Shown in pieces: positions 1 through 8,562 of a DNA stretch of 64,000 nt (positions are counted from its first letter, which is position 1; each line of letters starts with the position of its first letter). Under the pieces are notes generated by a model. The model did no database searches, was not told where the DNA came from, and was given only the letters and a program-made list of their open reading frames with translations. Source of the stretch: Candidatus Melainabacteria bacterium (lineage in GTDB: Bacteria > Cyanobacteriota > Vampirovibrionia > Obscuribacterales > Obscuribacteraceae); NCBI GenBank assembly GCA_003242885.1, contig QKMZ01000006.1:1295563-1359562 (forward strand), in the 5' to 3' direction. Position numbers and translations under genes: made by a program.

Positions 1-30
1 GTCAAAGAAGAAAAGAAGGGCGCTGCTCAT

Positions 31-3000
31 ATGGAGAAGACTGGAACCACTTCCAGGCTTTCTCGCACTCCTGAAGAAGAGTTAGCGGCTCTCTTGGCAG
101 AAGATGAGCCTGAAGTTGTCGCCCCGTCCACTGCTCCTACTGAAACAGCTTCTAAGAAAGTTATTGTCGCACCTCAAGATGCGAAAACATCTAGATCTGG
201 GTTGGCAGCCATGGAGCCGACTGACGATACCCCGCTAACTGGTGTTCTAAAGGTTATAAAACCCTCCGAAAGACCAATGTCTCCGGTTGATGCCGCAAAA
301 GAAAAAACTAGCACCGCTGAAGCCATAGAGTCTAATGTATCTGAAATTTCCGATGTTTCTAATTTTGCAGATACTGCAGAAGTGGAGGAAACTCCGGAAG
401 TCTCCGAAGGTTCAGAGAACGTCGAGATTTCAAGAATTGAAGAGTTTGCGTCGGATTCCGATGGTGAAGTTTCAGTTGACACTGCAATCTCTGCTGCTGT
501 TGACGAAGAGGTTGTGATAGCAAATTCTGCTGCTGATGTACCAGATTTTCTCAAGACTGATATTCCACCTAAAACAGAAGAGCCAAAAGAAGAAAAACTC
601 GGCGGCGTAGATAAGTTTTACAAACCTGAAAGAGTCAAGCTTAGCGATTTCGTAAGCAAGAAGAGAGCTGAAGGCGCGCAAGCAAAAGCCGAGAAAGCGC
701 AAGACAAGCCAGAAACGATTGACAAACCCGAGAAGAAAAATTCAATAGAGCAGGCTGAAACCGCGGCTCTTCAAATTCTAAAACTACCGGAGCCCGTTGT
801 TGCAAAAGCTGATGCGACAGAAGATGCAAAATCTTCCAAAGACGAGATTCGTGACGCTGTTAAGCAAGAGTCGCCGGAGAAGAAAGCAGCCATTATTGCT
901 GCCCTCAAAAAGCTAGAAGAACAAGTAGATGAGAGCAACCTTGATGCTCTTAGCACTGATAGTCTCAAAGATGTTCTTGCGAAACTTCCTGATCTAGGCA
1001 CCGCACCGTCTGCGACACCAGGTAAGAAAGATGGGTCGCGCGGACGAACGCCATCACCTGCAGTGGCACGCCTTGCTCCGCTAGAAGAGCCGTCGCCGGA
1101 GCGCGAGATTGCGCGCGAGAAGCTGAAAGTCATGCAGAAAATGGCTCATACGCTGCCTGTAGTGAAGTCGTATTTGCCTCAAAAACGCGCCATGTTAATC
1201 ATTGCAGCCGTAGCTATCTTAGGCACTCTTGCTGCAGTGATGACGGTACGCGCGGAGACCATCAGTGCGCGTCAAGCTTTGCAGAAAAAGGATTACAATG
1301 GTGCACTTAGTTCGCTCGTCATCGCATTGACTCTGTATCCTTTGTCCGCTGAAGCTCACTTCTTGAAGGGCAGTGCGCTCTATCTGACTGAGAAGTATAA
1401 CGACGCTTACAATGAATACGATACAGCGCTCAAATTGAGCCCTGATATGAAAGATGCGTTAGAACGCAGAGCCGCGGTCAGCTATAAGTTAGGAAATTAT
1501 GCGCAGTCTGTTGCCGACTACGAGAAGCTTTTGCAACAAGAAGGCGAGCAATCTTGGCGTTTTGACCAGTTGTTCAGCTTGGCTAATGCTTATCTAAGAG
1601 TTGGTGATTTGCAGAAAGCGGCAGACATGTACAATCGATGCCTCGATCGCAAGCCGAATTACCTCCCCGCTATGATTGGTAAGATTGCGGTTTCGAATGA
1701 GAAAAGAATGTACGAACGTGCAATCATTGAAGCTGGTAAAGCCCTGACTTCCAGCCCCGCAAACAAGGAAGTTTTGCTTCTGCGGGCGCGTGCTTACATA
1801 GGCATGCGTGACAATGCTAATGCGCAAAAGGATCTTGACGCTGTCGTTAAGAAGAATCCGAAGAGCGGTCCTGTATATGCAGCCAGAGCCGCATTGCGTC
1901 TTGCACAAAAAAAGAATGCAGAGGCTTATGCCGAGTTTGATAAGGCAATCAAATTCAGTCCTAAGGACTCGAATATTTTGCTTGAGCGTGCGCAAGCGTA
2001 TATCAATGATCGTAAGCTTGACCTTGCCGGAAAAGACATAAGTAAAGCGAAACAGTTGATGGGCGCTCAGCAAACAGCTAAGTTCTATATTGTTAATTCG
2101 CAATTTCAAATTGCTAATAGACAAGCCGCAAAAGCTGTTGACGATTTAAAAGAGGCAGAAGCGAAATTTCCACACAATGTTGATGTGATCTTGGCTTTAG
2201 CAGATGCTTTGGCCGCGTCTGGTAAAGTTGGTGAGGGTATTATCACTACTGAAAAAGCAATGGAGATGGACAAGTCGGATGTCGATGCGATTGTCAAACA
2301 TGGATTGCTAAGCGTGAAGTTCGGCAACAAAATGCGAGCCGCGGAAGATTTTGGAGAGGCTTTGAAGCTCGATCCTAAAAACGTCATCGCATATAAGTCT
2401 CGCGGGATGTTGTATTTGCAGCAAGAGAAGTTTGCCAGTGCGCAAGAAGATTTGTCTAAAGTCGTTGCTCTTGACCCCTCGCAGTCGGACGCGAAAGTGG
2501 CTCTAGACAAGGCTCGTGTAGCATTTGCTAAGATCACTAGAGTGCGTTCGACGGGCATACAACGCGAAGGCCCGAGCGATGCTTATCTGGCTTCGCTTGC
2601 ATCAAAACCTTTCGATACATTGATCAATGATGGCTACAGCGCATACAAACGCGGCGACTATCTGACTGCAGTTCCAACATTGGAGCAAGCAGTTAAGATG
2701 AATCCCAAGGATGTAAGAGCCAGACGTTATCTTGCTTACGCTTATAAGCAGGGTGATCAGCTTGGTGAAGCAGCAGGTCAGTTTGATGCGCTGTATCCTC
2801 TCGGCGCTCTGGGTCCGCAAGATACGGTCATCTATATCGATATGCTGATGGGTTCTGGACAGCAGGACAAAGCCATCAAAATTATAGAAGATGCGATTGC
2901 GAAGAATCCTACTAGCCAGATTTTGTATCTTCACCTCGCTAATTGCCAGGCGACACGCGGCGAAAACGCAAACGCGGTGGCTACATGCACCCGTGGAATT

Positions 3001-3138
3001 GCAATTAACGCCAGGTCAGAAGTTGGTCAGCAACTGGTTGAATTGCGTAAGAACATTCTCAATGGCGGCAGTGGAAGCGGCAGCGATGGCGGCAATAATG
3101 GCAACGGTGGTGGAGACCAGGCACCGCCCGGCGCATAG
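31..3138 (+). CDS. Large membrane-anchored TPR protein with long acidic N-terminus
   Basis: Residues 1 to about 380 are acidic, rich in Glu, Lys, Ala and Ser, and probably disordered. A single hydrophobic segment follows at about residues 388-406, then some 600 residues of tandem TPR units (recurring G-x-Y-x-x-A and A-L-x-L-x-P patterns). The last 25 residues are a Gly/Ser/Asn-rich tail ending in APPGA. TPR arrays are protein-binding scaffolds; the likely topology is a cytoplasmic disordered half and an extracytoplasmic TPR half, or the reverse. No catalytic domain is visible. The reading frame is open for ten more codons to the window edge with the same Lys/Glu-rich composition, so the real start may lie upstream; the ATG chosen has only a modest GAAGGG about 10 nt before it. 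It converges on the next gene, leaving about 11 bp between the stops. Confidence 0.85.
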   Translation: MEKTGTTSRLSRTPEEELAALLAEDEPEVVAPSTAPTETASKKVIVAPQDAKTSRSGLAAMEPTDDTPLTGVLKVIKPSERPMSPVDAAKEKTSTAEAIESNVSEISDVSNFADTAEVEETPEVSEGSENVEISRIEEFASDSDGEVSVDTAISAAVDEEVVIANSAADVPDFLKTDIPPKTEEPKEEKLGGVDKFYKPERVKLSDFVSKKRAEGAQAKAEKAQDKPETIDKPEKKNSIEQAETAALQILKLPEPVVAKADATEDAKSSKDEIRDAVKQESPEKKAAIIAALKKLEEQVDESNLDALSTDSLKDVLAKLPDLGTAPSATPGKKDGSRGRTPSPAVARLAPLEEPSPEREIAREKLKVMQKMAHTLPVVKSYLPQKRAMLIIAAVAILGTLAAVMTVRAETISARQALQKKDYNGALSSLVIALTLYPLSAEAHFLKGSALYLTEKYNDAYNEYDTALKLSPDMKDALERRAAVSYKLGNYAQSVADYEKLLQQEGEQSWRFDQLFSLANAYLRVGDLQKAADMYNRCLDRKPNYLPAMIGKIAVSNEKRMYERAIIEAGKALTSSPANKEVLLLRARAYIGMRDNANAQKDLDAVVKKNPKSGPVYAARAALRLAQKKNAEAYAEFDKAIKFSPKDSNILLERAQAYINDRKLDLAGKDISKAKQLMGAQQTAKFYIVNSQFQIANRQAAKAVDDLKEAEAKFPHNVDVILALADALAASGKVGEGIITTEKAMEMDKSDVDAIVKHGLLSVKFGNKMRAAEDFGEALKLDPKNVIAYKSRGMLYLQQEKFASAQEDLSKVVALDPSQSDAKVALDKARVAFAKITRVRSTGIQREGPSDAYLASLASKPFDTLINDGYSAYKRGDYLTAVPTLEQAVKMNPKDVRARRYLAYAYKQGDQLGEAAGQFDALYPLGALGPQDTVIYIDMLMGSGQQDKAIKIIEDAIAKNPTSQILYLHLANCQATRGENANAVATCTRGIAINARSEVGQQLVELRKNILNGGSGSGSDGGNNGNGGGDQAPPGA

Positions 3139-3149
3139 CACCAATATGC

Positions 3150-4412
3150 TTAGGCCGAAACCAGATCCGTTGGTGTTCCTAAATTGAGCGAATCAAGTTT
3201 TTTGGCCAGTGGTTCTAGCACAAGATTCGGCATTGAGAATTTGTGCGTGACACCATCCTTGGTGGCGATGCTTATTGCTCCGCCGCTGACGCTGCTGCTT
3301 GAAACAATCCTCTCAACTTGCTCTCGTTCGATACTCATGCGGGTAGCGCCAAACCACTGGGAAACGGCTTCCGGAACATAAACCAGTCTGCGGGAAGTAA
3401 TAACAAAACGTCCCGGCCTGTCTTTGTGGAAGATCAAAAAATAGGATTTTAGAACTTCTTCACCTGGTTGTGGCTTGAATCGCGAACCCAAAAATACAAA
3501 TGCAAAAATGGCGCCGAAGACTAAGAATACAGCCGCCCATGTTGTGATCATGGCACGCATGAACGAACTCCAGGAGTTTTCCACTCGAAGGACCGATGCC
3601 ACAATGCCTTCGCGCATGGCGCCTCGGAAATCCTTCCTTTGAGAGTACGCAAAGCCTAGCCGTCCGTGAGCATTAGCGCTTTTCGGTGACAATGCTACGG
3701 CAGTCTGGAGTTCTCTTACCTGCCCATCCAGGTCACCGATCTTACCCAGTGCAGACCCCAAGCCCAAATGCGCTAAAGAAGAACGTCGATTCAGCGTAAT
3801 GGCTTTGCGGTAAACGCTGGCTGCACCGGCGTAGTCACCTTTGCGACCCATAGCAGCGGCCATATTCAAATATGACCCCAAGTCATCAGGGTCAAGCCGA
3901 ATCGCTCGTTCGTATGCCCTTATAGCCTGGTTGTAGTCGCCAGTGCTGGTCAGGATCAATCCCATTGTTTGATATGCAAATGCATTTTTTTCATCGAGAG
4001 CGACAGCAACAGTCTCCTCTGCCAAGGCAGCTTTATATTTACCCTGTCTGCCTAAGATCCAGCCAAACCATGTGTGTGCTAGAGAGTTTTTGCCATCTAG
4101 AGTTACCGCTTGCTTTGCTTCTTGCTCTGCCTCTCTCATCGAATCATTGAGGCTGAGTGCGCGCGCCAGGCGCTCGTGTGCTGTTGAGTTGAGTGGCGCT
4201 GCGTGCGCAGCTTTCCGGTAAGTGGCTATTGCTTCGTTCAGATTATCCGCATGAAATTGACGATCACCTTCTTCGATCAAAACCAACGCGTCATGTGGGT
4301 TAGCGGCATTCTGAGTGGTTTCCATTTCTGCGGCATAAGCTGCCGCCCCGCTAAAGAGCAGTGAAATAGCAGGAGCCAGTAGTAAGTGTGTTCGGGTCAA
4401 TGTCAGCCTCAT
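3150..4412 (-). CDS. Exported TPR protein with C-terminal membrane segment and PH/GRAM-like domain
   Basis: A signal peptide (residues 1-28, cleavage after AYA) precedes about seven TPR units (residues 40-275). A transmembrane helix at about 289-309 is followed by a 100-residue C-terminal domain containing GRFVITSRRLVYVPE, which looks like a bacterial PH/GRAM-type fold: a beta strand pattern with a conserved 'T-x-R-R-L-V-Y' strand. With an N-terminal signal peptide the TPR part would be periplasmic and the PH-like part cytoplasmic. The molecular function is unknown; a scaffold linking envelope and cytoplasm is an inference. It is transcribed convergently with the upstream large TPR gene, and the two may be functionally related. 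Confidence 0.8.
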   Translation of the reverse strand: MRLTLTRTHLLLAPAISLLFSGAAAYAAEMETTQNAANPHDALVLIEEGDRQFHADNLNEAIATYRKAAHAAPLNSTAHERLARALSLNDSMREAEQEAKQAVTLDGKNSLAHTWFGWILGRQGKYKAALAEETVAVALDEKNAFAYQTMGLILTSTGDYNQAIRAYERAIRLDPDDLGSYLNMAAAMGRKGDYAGAASVYRKAITLNRRSSLAHLGLGSALGKIGDLDGQVRELQTAVALSPKSANAHGRLGFAYSQRKDFRGAMREGIVASVLRVENSWSSFMRAMITTWAAVFLVFGAIFAFVFLGSRFKPQPGEEVLKSYFLIFHKDRPGRFVITSRRLVYVPEAVSQWFGATRMSIEREQVERIVSSSSVSGGAISIATKDGVTHKFSMPNLVLEPLAKKLDSLNLGTPTDLVSA

Positions 4413-4478
4413 CTGAGTCAGACTACTACTAACTATAGCTTAACTTTTGAATCTCGTATGCCCGAACCGATGGAGTTT

Positions 4479-4769
4479 TCACTCTTTTCGCTTAAGCACC
4501 ACATAGACAGAGCCCCAAATGAGAATGCTGCCAATCGCGATGGTGGTAGCTATGAGTGCGTCTGACGTTCCAACAAACCAGCAGATGACGGCAGATACGA
4601 CCAACCCCTGTCCGGCTATTGCCCATGGCGGAACGCGATCAAAAATCCGAAATGCTTTACCTAGTCCAAAGAGCGGGGCATCCGTATAGCGGTCCTCTTC
4701 TGGCAATGGCTTCAGAGACTCTACAGAAACTTTCTTTCGCTTCTTGCCCTTTGTAATTTTCTTAGTCAT
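4479..4769 (-). CDS. Small two-helix membrane protein, unknown function
   Basis: A 96-residue product with a very basic N-terminus (MTKKITKGKKRKK), a hydrophilic linker and two predicted transmembrane helices in the C-terminal half (around GLVVSAVICWFVG and TIAIGSILIWGSVYVVL), ending in KRKE. The frame is open further upstream, but that longer version would run into the divergent CoA-transferase gene and has no recognisable content, so I place the start at the ATG beginning MTKK. I recognise no family. It is divergently transcribed from the CoA-transferase, with about 70 bp between the starts. Confidence 0.6.
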   Translation of the reverse strand: MTKKITKGKKRKKVSVESLKPLPEEDRYTDAPLFGLGKAFRIFDRVPPWAIAGQGLVVSAVICWFVGTSDALIATTIAIGSILIWGSVYVVLKRKE

Positions 4770-4838
4770 TACTTGAAAACACCGAAGACATGCTAATGGG
4801 ATAATAGCGACTCTATTTGCAATCGGTATGAAATTCAA

Positions 4839-6029
4839 TTGGAAAACACTGTGAACGCCACTACTCTTTCGAAGTTCAAGGTTCTCGATTTTGCACATCT
4901 GCTGCCAGGTGAATTGTGTTCGACAATTCTGTCCGACATGGGCATGCAGGTCATACGGATAGAACCTCTTGAACCCGGTCTCGGCAAGCGGCTTCCGCCA
5001 GTCGTCGACGGAGAGAGTTTGTACTATTGGAGTTTGCACAGAAATAAGAAACGTCTTTCAATTGATTTAAAGAAAACGGAAGGAGTGGAACTAATTCATC
5101 GACTTATAAAAGAGGTTGATGTTGTCGTAGAGAACTTCCGTCCGGAGGTCATGGAGCGGCTTGGTATCGGCTTTCAACAACTTTCAGAAATCAATCCACG
5201 TTTGATCTTTCTTTCAATTTCCGGTTATGGACAGAAGAGTCAATGGAGTCAAAGACCTGGTCACGATCTTAATTTTGTCGCGGAGTCTGGTGTTCTAAAC
5301 CAACATAAAAACCCTGATGGTTCGCCAACTTTACCAGGCATACTCGTCAGTGACTACATGTCGGCGCTTTATGGTGCGCTCGCTGTGAGTGCTCATTTGA
5401 TGGAGCGTGAAACAACCGGCAAAGGTAAACATATTGATATAAGCATGTTCGAATGCTCGCTTTCCACGCTCAACATTCTCACTACCGGTCTGTTGTACAC
5501 GGGTGTTGATCCGGTTGAAGGTGGTTTCAACTATCCAAATGAAATGCCTAATTATTGTCTATACAAGTGCAAAGATGACAGATATTTGGCGGTCGCATCG
5601 CTGGAACGTCCCTTCTGGGAGAAGTTTTGCACTTTAATTGGTCGCGAAGATTTGAAGCCGAAAACAGTAAAACCCGAAGATTATGACTTAAAAGCGACGC
5701 TCGCTGGCGAAATTGAGAAGAAAACTCTGGCGGAATGGAATGTCATTTTCGATGGAAGCGATTGCTGCGTGTCACCTGTAAATACTCTGCAGGAGGCACT
5801 CTCCACCTTGCCCACAAAAGAGAGAAAATTATTAGTAAACGCTACACATCCAGTTCTTGGCGCCATACCTCAGATGACAACGCCTGTTTTCAATAGAGAG
5901 GAAAATGATGTAGTGGCACGCGACGACAAGTCTCACGATTCAATGGAAGTCTTATGTGGCCTTGGTCTGACAAGAGATGAGGTTGAGCGGCTTGAGAAAG
6001 TTGCGGTTTTAGGAGCGAAGTCTTCGTAG
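4839..6029 (+). CDS. CaiB/BaiF family CoA-transferase (class III)
   Basis: Class III CoA-transferases move CoA between carboxylic acids; relatives racemise alpha-methylacyl-CoA. The length (396 residues) is typical. Visible signatures are the N-terminal KVLDFAHLLPGELCSTILSD block, the IEPLEPG segment, the NFRPEVMERLG motif and the region LVSDYMSALYGALAVSAHL, in which Asp172 sits where the family's catalytic aspartate is found. TGKGKHIDISMFE follows as expected. The substrate cannot be told from sequence. The start is a TTG; a GTG 12 nt downstream is an alternative, and neither has a strong SD. An extended -10-like GATAAT lies about 35 nt upstream. The 3' end overlaps the convergent DUF3592 gene by 21 bp. 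With the nearby acyl-CoA ligase it suggests an acyl-CoA utilisation locus. Confidence 0.85.
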   Translation: MENTVNATTLSKFKVLDFAHLLPGELCSTILSDMGMQVIRIEPLEPGLGKRLPPVVDGESLYYWSLHRNKKRLSIDLKKTEGVELIHRLIKEVDVVVENFRPEVMERLGIGFQQLSEINPRLIFLSISGYGQKSQWSQRPGHDLNFVAESGVLNQHKNPDGSPTLPGILVSDYMSALYGALAVSAHLMERETTGKGKHIDISMFECSLSTLNILTTGLLYTGVDPVEGGFNYPNEMPNYCLYKCKDDRYLAVASLERPFWEKFCTLIGREDLKPKTVKPEDYDLKATLAGEIEKKTLAEWNVIFDGSDCCVSPVNTLQEALSTLPTKERKLLVNATHPVLGAIPQMTTPVFNREENDVVARDDKSHDSMEVLCGLGLTRDEVERLEKVAVLGAKSS

Positions 6030-6629
6030 ACCTTTGCCAAAGTAAACTATGAAAGCCGAAAACAGTCCGCAACAAACGAGGAGATAAAATGGCGTCTCCA
6101 ATACGTTAAATCCTCCCTCCATAACCGATTCGAGGTTGTTGCTCGGATTGTAGCGTACGTGGACTTTGTCCCCTACTTTTATTGTGTGTTCAAGTGAATC
6201 TGATTTGAGATTCATGCCCTCAAAGGGCTTATTGCCAATTGAATAGTCATAATAAAAACGAGCTGCACGCTTGCCTCGTACTTCTATTTTTTTTACTTGA
6301 CCGTCGGCAATTGGCCAGGACAGTTGGGTTGGCCAAGCATAGGTTGATGCGACGAATGAAACACTTACTGCAATGAGCAGCACGAAAAGCACTGACGCTG
6401 TAATGAAATGAACGAAAGGACTATCGATATCTATTGTGTTGAAATCTCGACTAGCTGTCGTGCTTCTAATGCTGGGTCGAAAGGTTGAAACTTGGGCACT
6501 TTCTTTGCGGTCTGCAAGCGATTCCTTCGCAATCTCAGTGGACGGCAAGTCCGCGTGTGATCCATTCTGTTCCAACCCTTCATGCAAAACTGTCCTTTCG
6601 GCCAGGTTTTCTGGATCTGTCTCAGGCAT
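6009..6629 (-). CDS. DUF3592 domain membrane protein
   Basis: The first 75 residues are hydrophilic and charged. A transmembrane helix follows (about 78-100, FITASVLFVLLIAVSVSFVAS), then a soluble domain containing the DUF3592 pattern W-P-x-A-x-G-x-V, RFYYDYSIGNKPFEG and VGDKVHVRYNPSN, then a second helix near the C-terminus. DUF3592 proteins are membrane proteins of unknown role. The ATG follows an AGGA at 8 nt and lies 15 bp after the stop of the acyl-CoA ligase, so the two are probably co-transcribed and translationally coupled. The 3' end overlaps the convergent CoA-transferase gene. Confidence 0.75.
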   Translation of the reverse strand: MPETDPENLAERTVLHEGLEQNGSHADLPSTEIAKESLADRKESAQVSTFRPSIRSTTASRDFNTIDIDSPFVHFITASVLFVLLIAVSVSFVASTYAWPTQLSWPIADGQVKKIEVRGKRAARFYYDYSIGNKPFEGMNLKSDSLEHTIKVGDKVHVRYNPSNNLESVMEGGFNVLETPFYLLVCCGLFSAFIVYFGKGLRRLRS

Positions 6630-6644
6630 CGTTGATTTCCTAAG

Positions 6645-8231
6645 TTAGTTGATGTGCTTGCCTTGTTTTTCCCAGTAAGGATCTCGCAAACCTTTCTTGT
6701 AGATCTTGCCGCTACCTGTTTTAGGCAATGCATCCAGGAAATCTACACTGCGTGGAGCCTTGTACGCAGCTAATTTTGTTCGTACATATGCAATCACATC
6801 GGCTTCTGCAATTGAAGAGCCTTCACGTTTCACGATCACCGCTTTGACCTTCTCTCCCCAGTCTTTGTCAGGAATTCCAAAGACTGCGCATTCGACGATA
6901 TCCGGATGTTCGTATAAGCAATATTCGACTTCTGTTGAAAAAACGTTTTCACCGCCGGTAATGATCATGTCTTTCTTGCGATCGACGATGTTCACATATC
7001 CTTCTGAATCGACGACGGCAAGGTCTCCAGTGTGCAGCCAACCATCAACGATTGTGGCACTCGTCGCTTCCGGTTGCTGCCAATATCCAGGCGTGATTGA
7101 TGGTCCCCTCACAACAATTTCACCGACTTCTTTGTCGTCGCGCGTCACTTCAGAGCCGTCGTCTTTTACGACTTTTAGTTCTACTCCAATAACAGTTCGA
7201 CCTGTACGACTAGTGACTTTAAGCAGCTTCTCGGCGGGCCAAGCCTTCATGCTTGATTTGGGCTTGCTGATGGTGAGCAGAGGACTACATTCCGTCATTC
7301 CATAAAATTGCCAGTATTGGCAGCCGAAAGTCTCACATGTACGTTTCACGATTTCTGGTGCGACAGGTGAGCCTGCCGTTGTAATTACTTCCAAAGCAGG
7401 GAAAGAACGGTCTTTTACAGAAGGGTCATTCAAGAGTGCATTCAGCATTGTTGGAACCAGTGCGGTCTTTGTCACCTTTTCCTTCTCGAAAAGATCGAGA
7501 ACTTCTTGCGCTCTAAAATAAGGAGCAAAAACATGGCGGGCTCCAACCCAAGTCCCTGCAAACACTGCCCAGGCATCAACAAGATGGAAAAGTGGACCGA
7601 TGTGAGCCCAGGTGTCTGCATCGCTTAGTTCGAATTCTGGAATGGAAGCCAGAGCGTGTGAAGTCACATTCTCCTGCGTAAGCATTACACCTTTCGCTCT
7701 TCCGGTTGTTCCACTCGTGTAATACAACTGCGCCAAATCGGAGCCATTGATTGCAATATCCGGCAATTCGGCGCCGTCATTGCCTTTGATTACTGCTTCG
7801 TATGCCTGCTGCTTCAGTTTGGTATCGAGAGAGCCTTCGCCGATGTAAATAAGGTGGTCAAATCCGGCAATGTCACCGTATGCCATCGCGCTTTTAAAGA
7901 GCTCTGCAAAGTCGTGATGAACGATTATCGCCTTCGCACTGCTGTCAGCAAGAATTGTCGAAATTTCCTTGGCCGCCAGTCGGAAATTCAAGGGGTTCAA
8001 GACGATGCCGGCCACAGCACAGGCGTAATAGGCTTCCATGTAGTGGTGAGTGTTTGGGCAAACTATCGCCACGGTTTCGCCCTTTTTCACACCAAGCTTG
8101 GACAGTCCTTTGCTTAGCGCAGCCACCCTTTCTCCAAACTGCCGATATGTGTACCTGATGTCCTGGTCGCAAATGGCTTCGTGATGCCCGTAGAGCGAAA
8201 CGGCACGCCTGAGTGAAAGAGCAAGATCCAC
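6645..8231 (-). CDS. Acyl-CoA synthetase (AMP-forming, fatty-acid CoA ligase type)
   Basis: Activates a carboxylic acid, probably a fatty acid, through an acyl-adenylate to acyl-CoA in the cytoplasm. The ANL superfamily motifs are all present: the P-loop YTSGTTGRAKGVM (residues 171-183), YWQFYGMTECS, GWLHTGDLAVVDSEGY followed by VDRKKDMI, and the C-terminal PKTGSGKI with the catalytic lysine. The length (528) is that of medium/long-chain ligases. The start is a GTG with AGGAG 7 nt upstream, clearly better than the overlapping out-of-frame ATG. It is the first gene of a probable two-gene operon with the DUF3592 protein and is divergent from icd. Chain-length preference is not visible. Confidence 0.9.
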   Translation of the reverse strand: MDLALSLRRAVSLYGHHEAICDQDIRYTYRQFGERVAALSKGLSKLGVKKGETVAIVCPNTHHYMEAYYACAVAGIVLNPLNFRLAAKEISTILADSSAKAIIVHHDFAELFKSAMAYGDIAGFDHLIYIGEGSLDTKLKQQAYEAVIKGNDGAELPDIAINGSDLAQLYYTSGTTGRAKGVMLTQENVTSHALASIPEFELSDADTWAHIGPLFHLVDAWAVFAGTWVGARHVFAPYFRAQEVLDLFEKEKVTKTALVPTMLNALLNDPSVKDRSFPALEVITTAGSPVAPEIVKRTCETFGCQYWQFYGMTECSPLLTISKPKSSMKAWPAEKLLKVTSRTGRTVIGVELKVVKDDGSEVTRDDKEVGEIVVRGPSITPGYWQQPEATSATIVDGWLHTGDLAVVDSEGYVNIVDRKKDMIITGGENVFSTEVEYCLYEHPDIVECAVFGIPDKDWGEKVKAVIVKREGSSIAEADVIAYVRTKLAAYKAPRSVDFLDALPKTGSGKIYKKGLRDPYWEKQGKHIN

Positions 8232-8562
8232 GTCATTTCTCCTGGCAACTGGTACTTTTCAGAGCGAACTTATGGACTTAGAAAAAACACCGTTAACGGT
8301 CTTTTTTCCAACCGACCATTAAGCCGGTGAAGTCGGCTCTCCCCGCAACCAAATTTAGCCGGAAAGCGCGACCAGTGCAGGAAATTATGATGTTTTCATC
8401 TTCTTGGCAATGTGATCAAAAACGGATCATTTGCTTGCGGTTTCTGGGTTGTAGGAGATCCGGTGTTATTCTCATGACTTGAAATCGAACCGAGGACGAG
8501 CTTCTGCCGCCTTTGATTCGGTGTCATCTATTTTGAGTAAGCGTGGAAATAAGGGTGAAACA
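8232..8562. other. Intergenic region between divergent acyl-CoA ligase and icd
   Basis: 331 bp must hold both promoters. The notable element is a palindrome flanked by A6 and T6 runs (8282-8307), listed separately. A TTG-initiated extension of icd (from 8479) is open but has no SD. I could not assign -10/-35 boxes with confidence. Confidence 0.6.
8282..8307. promoter_or_regulatory. Perfect 12-bp palindrome between A-run and T-run, operator or attenuator candidate
   Basis: ACCGTTAACGGT at 8289-8300 is a perfect inverted repeat. It is flanked by AAAAAAC on the left and CTTTTTT on the right, so the symmetry extends to 26 bp with one C-C mismatch on each side. It lies between two divergent genes, about 50 bp upstream of the acyl-CoA ligase start. 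It could be a dimeric repressor site or a bidirectional terminator-like hairpin. Confidence 0.4.

Noticed and set aside
8479..8562. N-terminal extension of isocitrate dehydrogenase from a TTG
   Set aside because: No SD, not like the enzyme family, and the ATG at 8563 gives the normal length.
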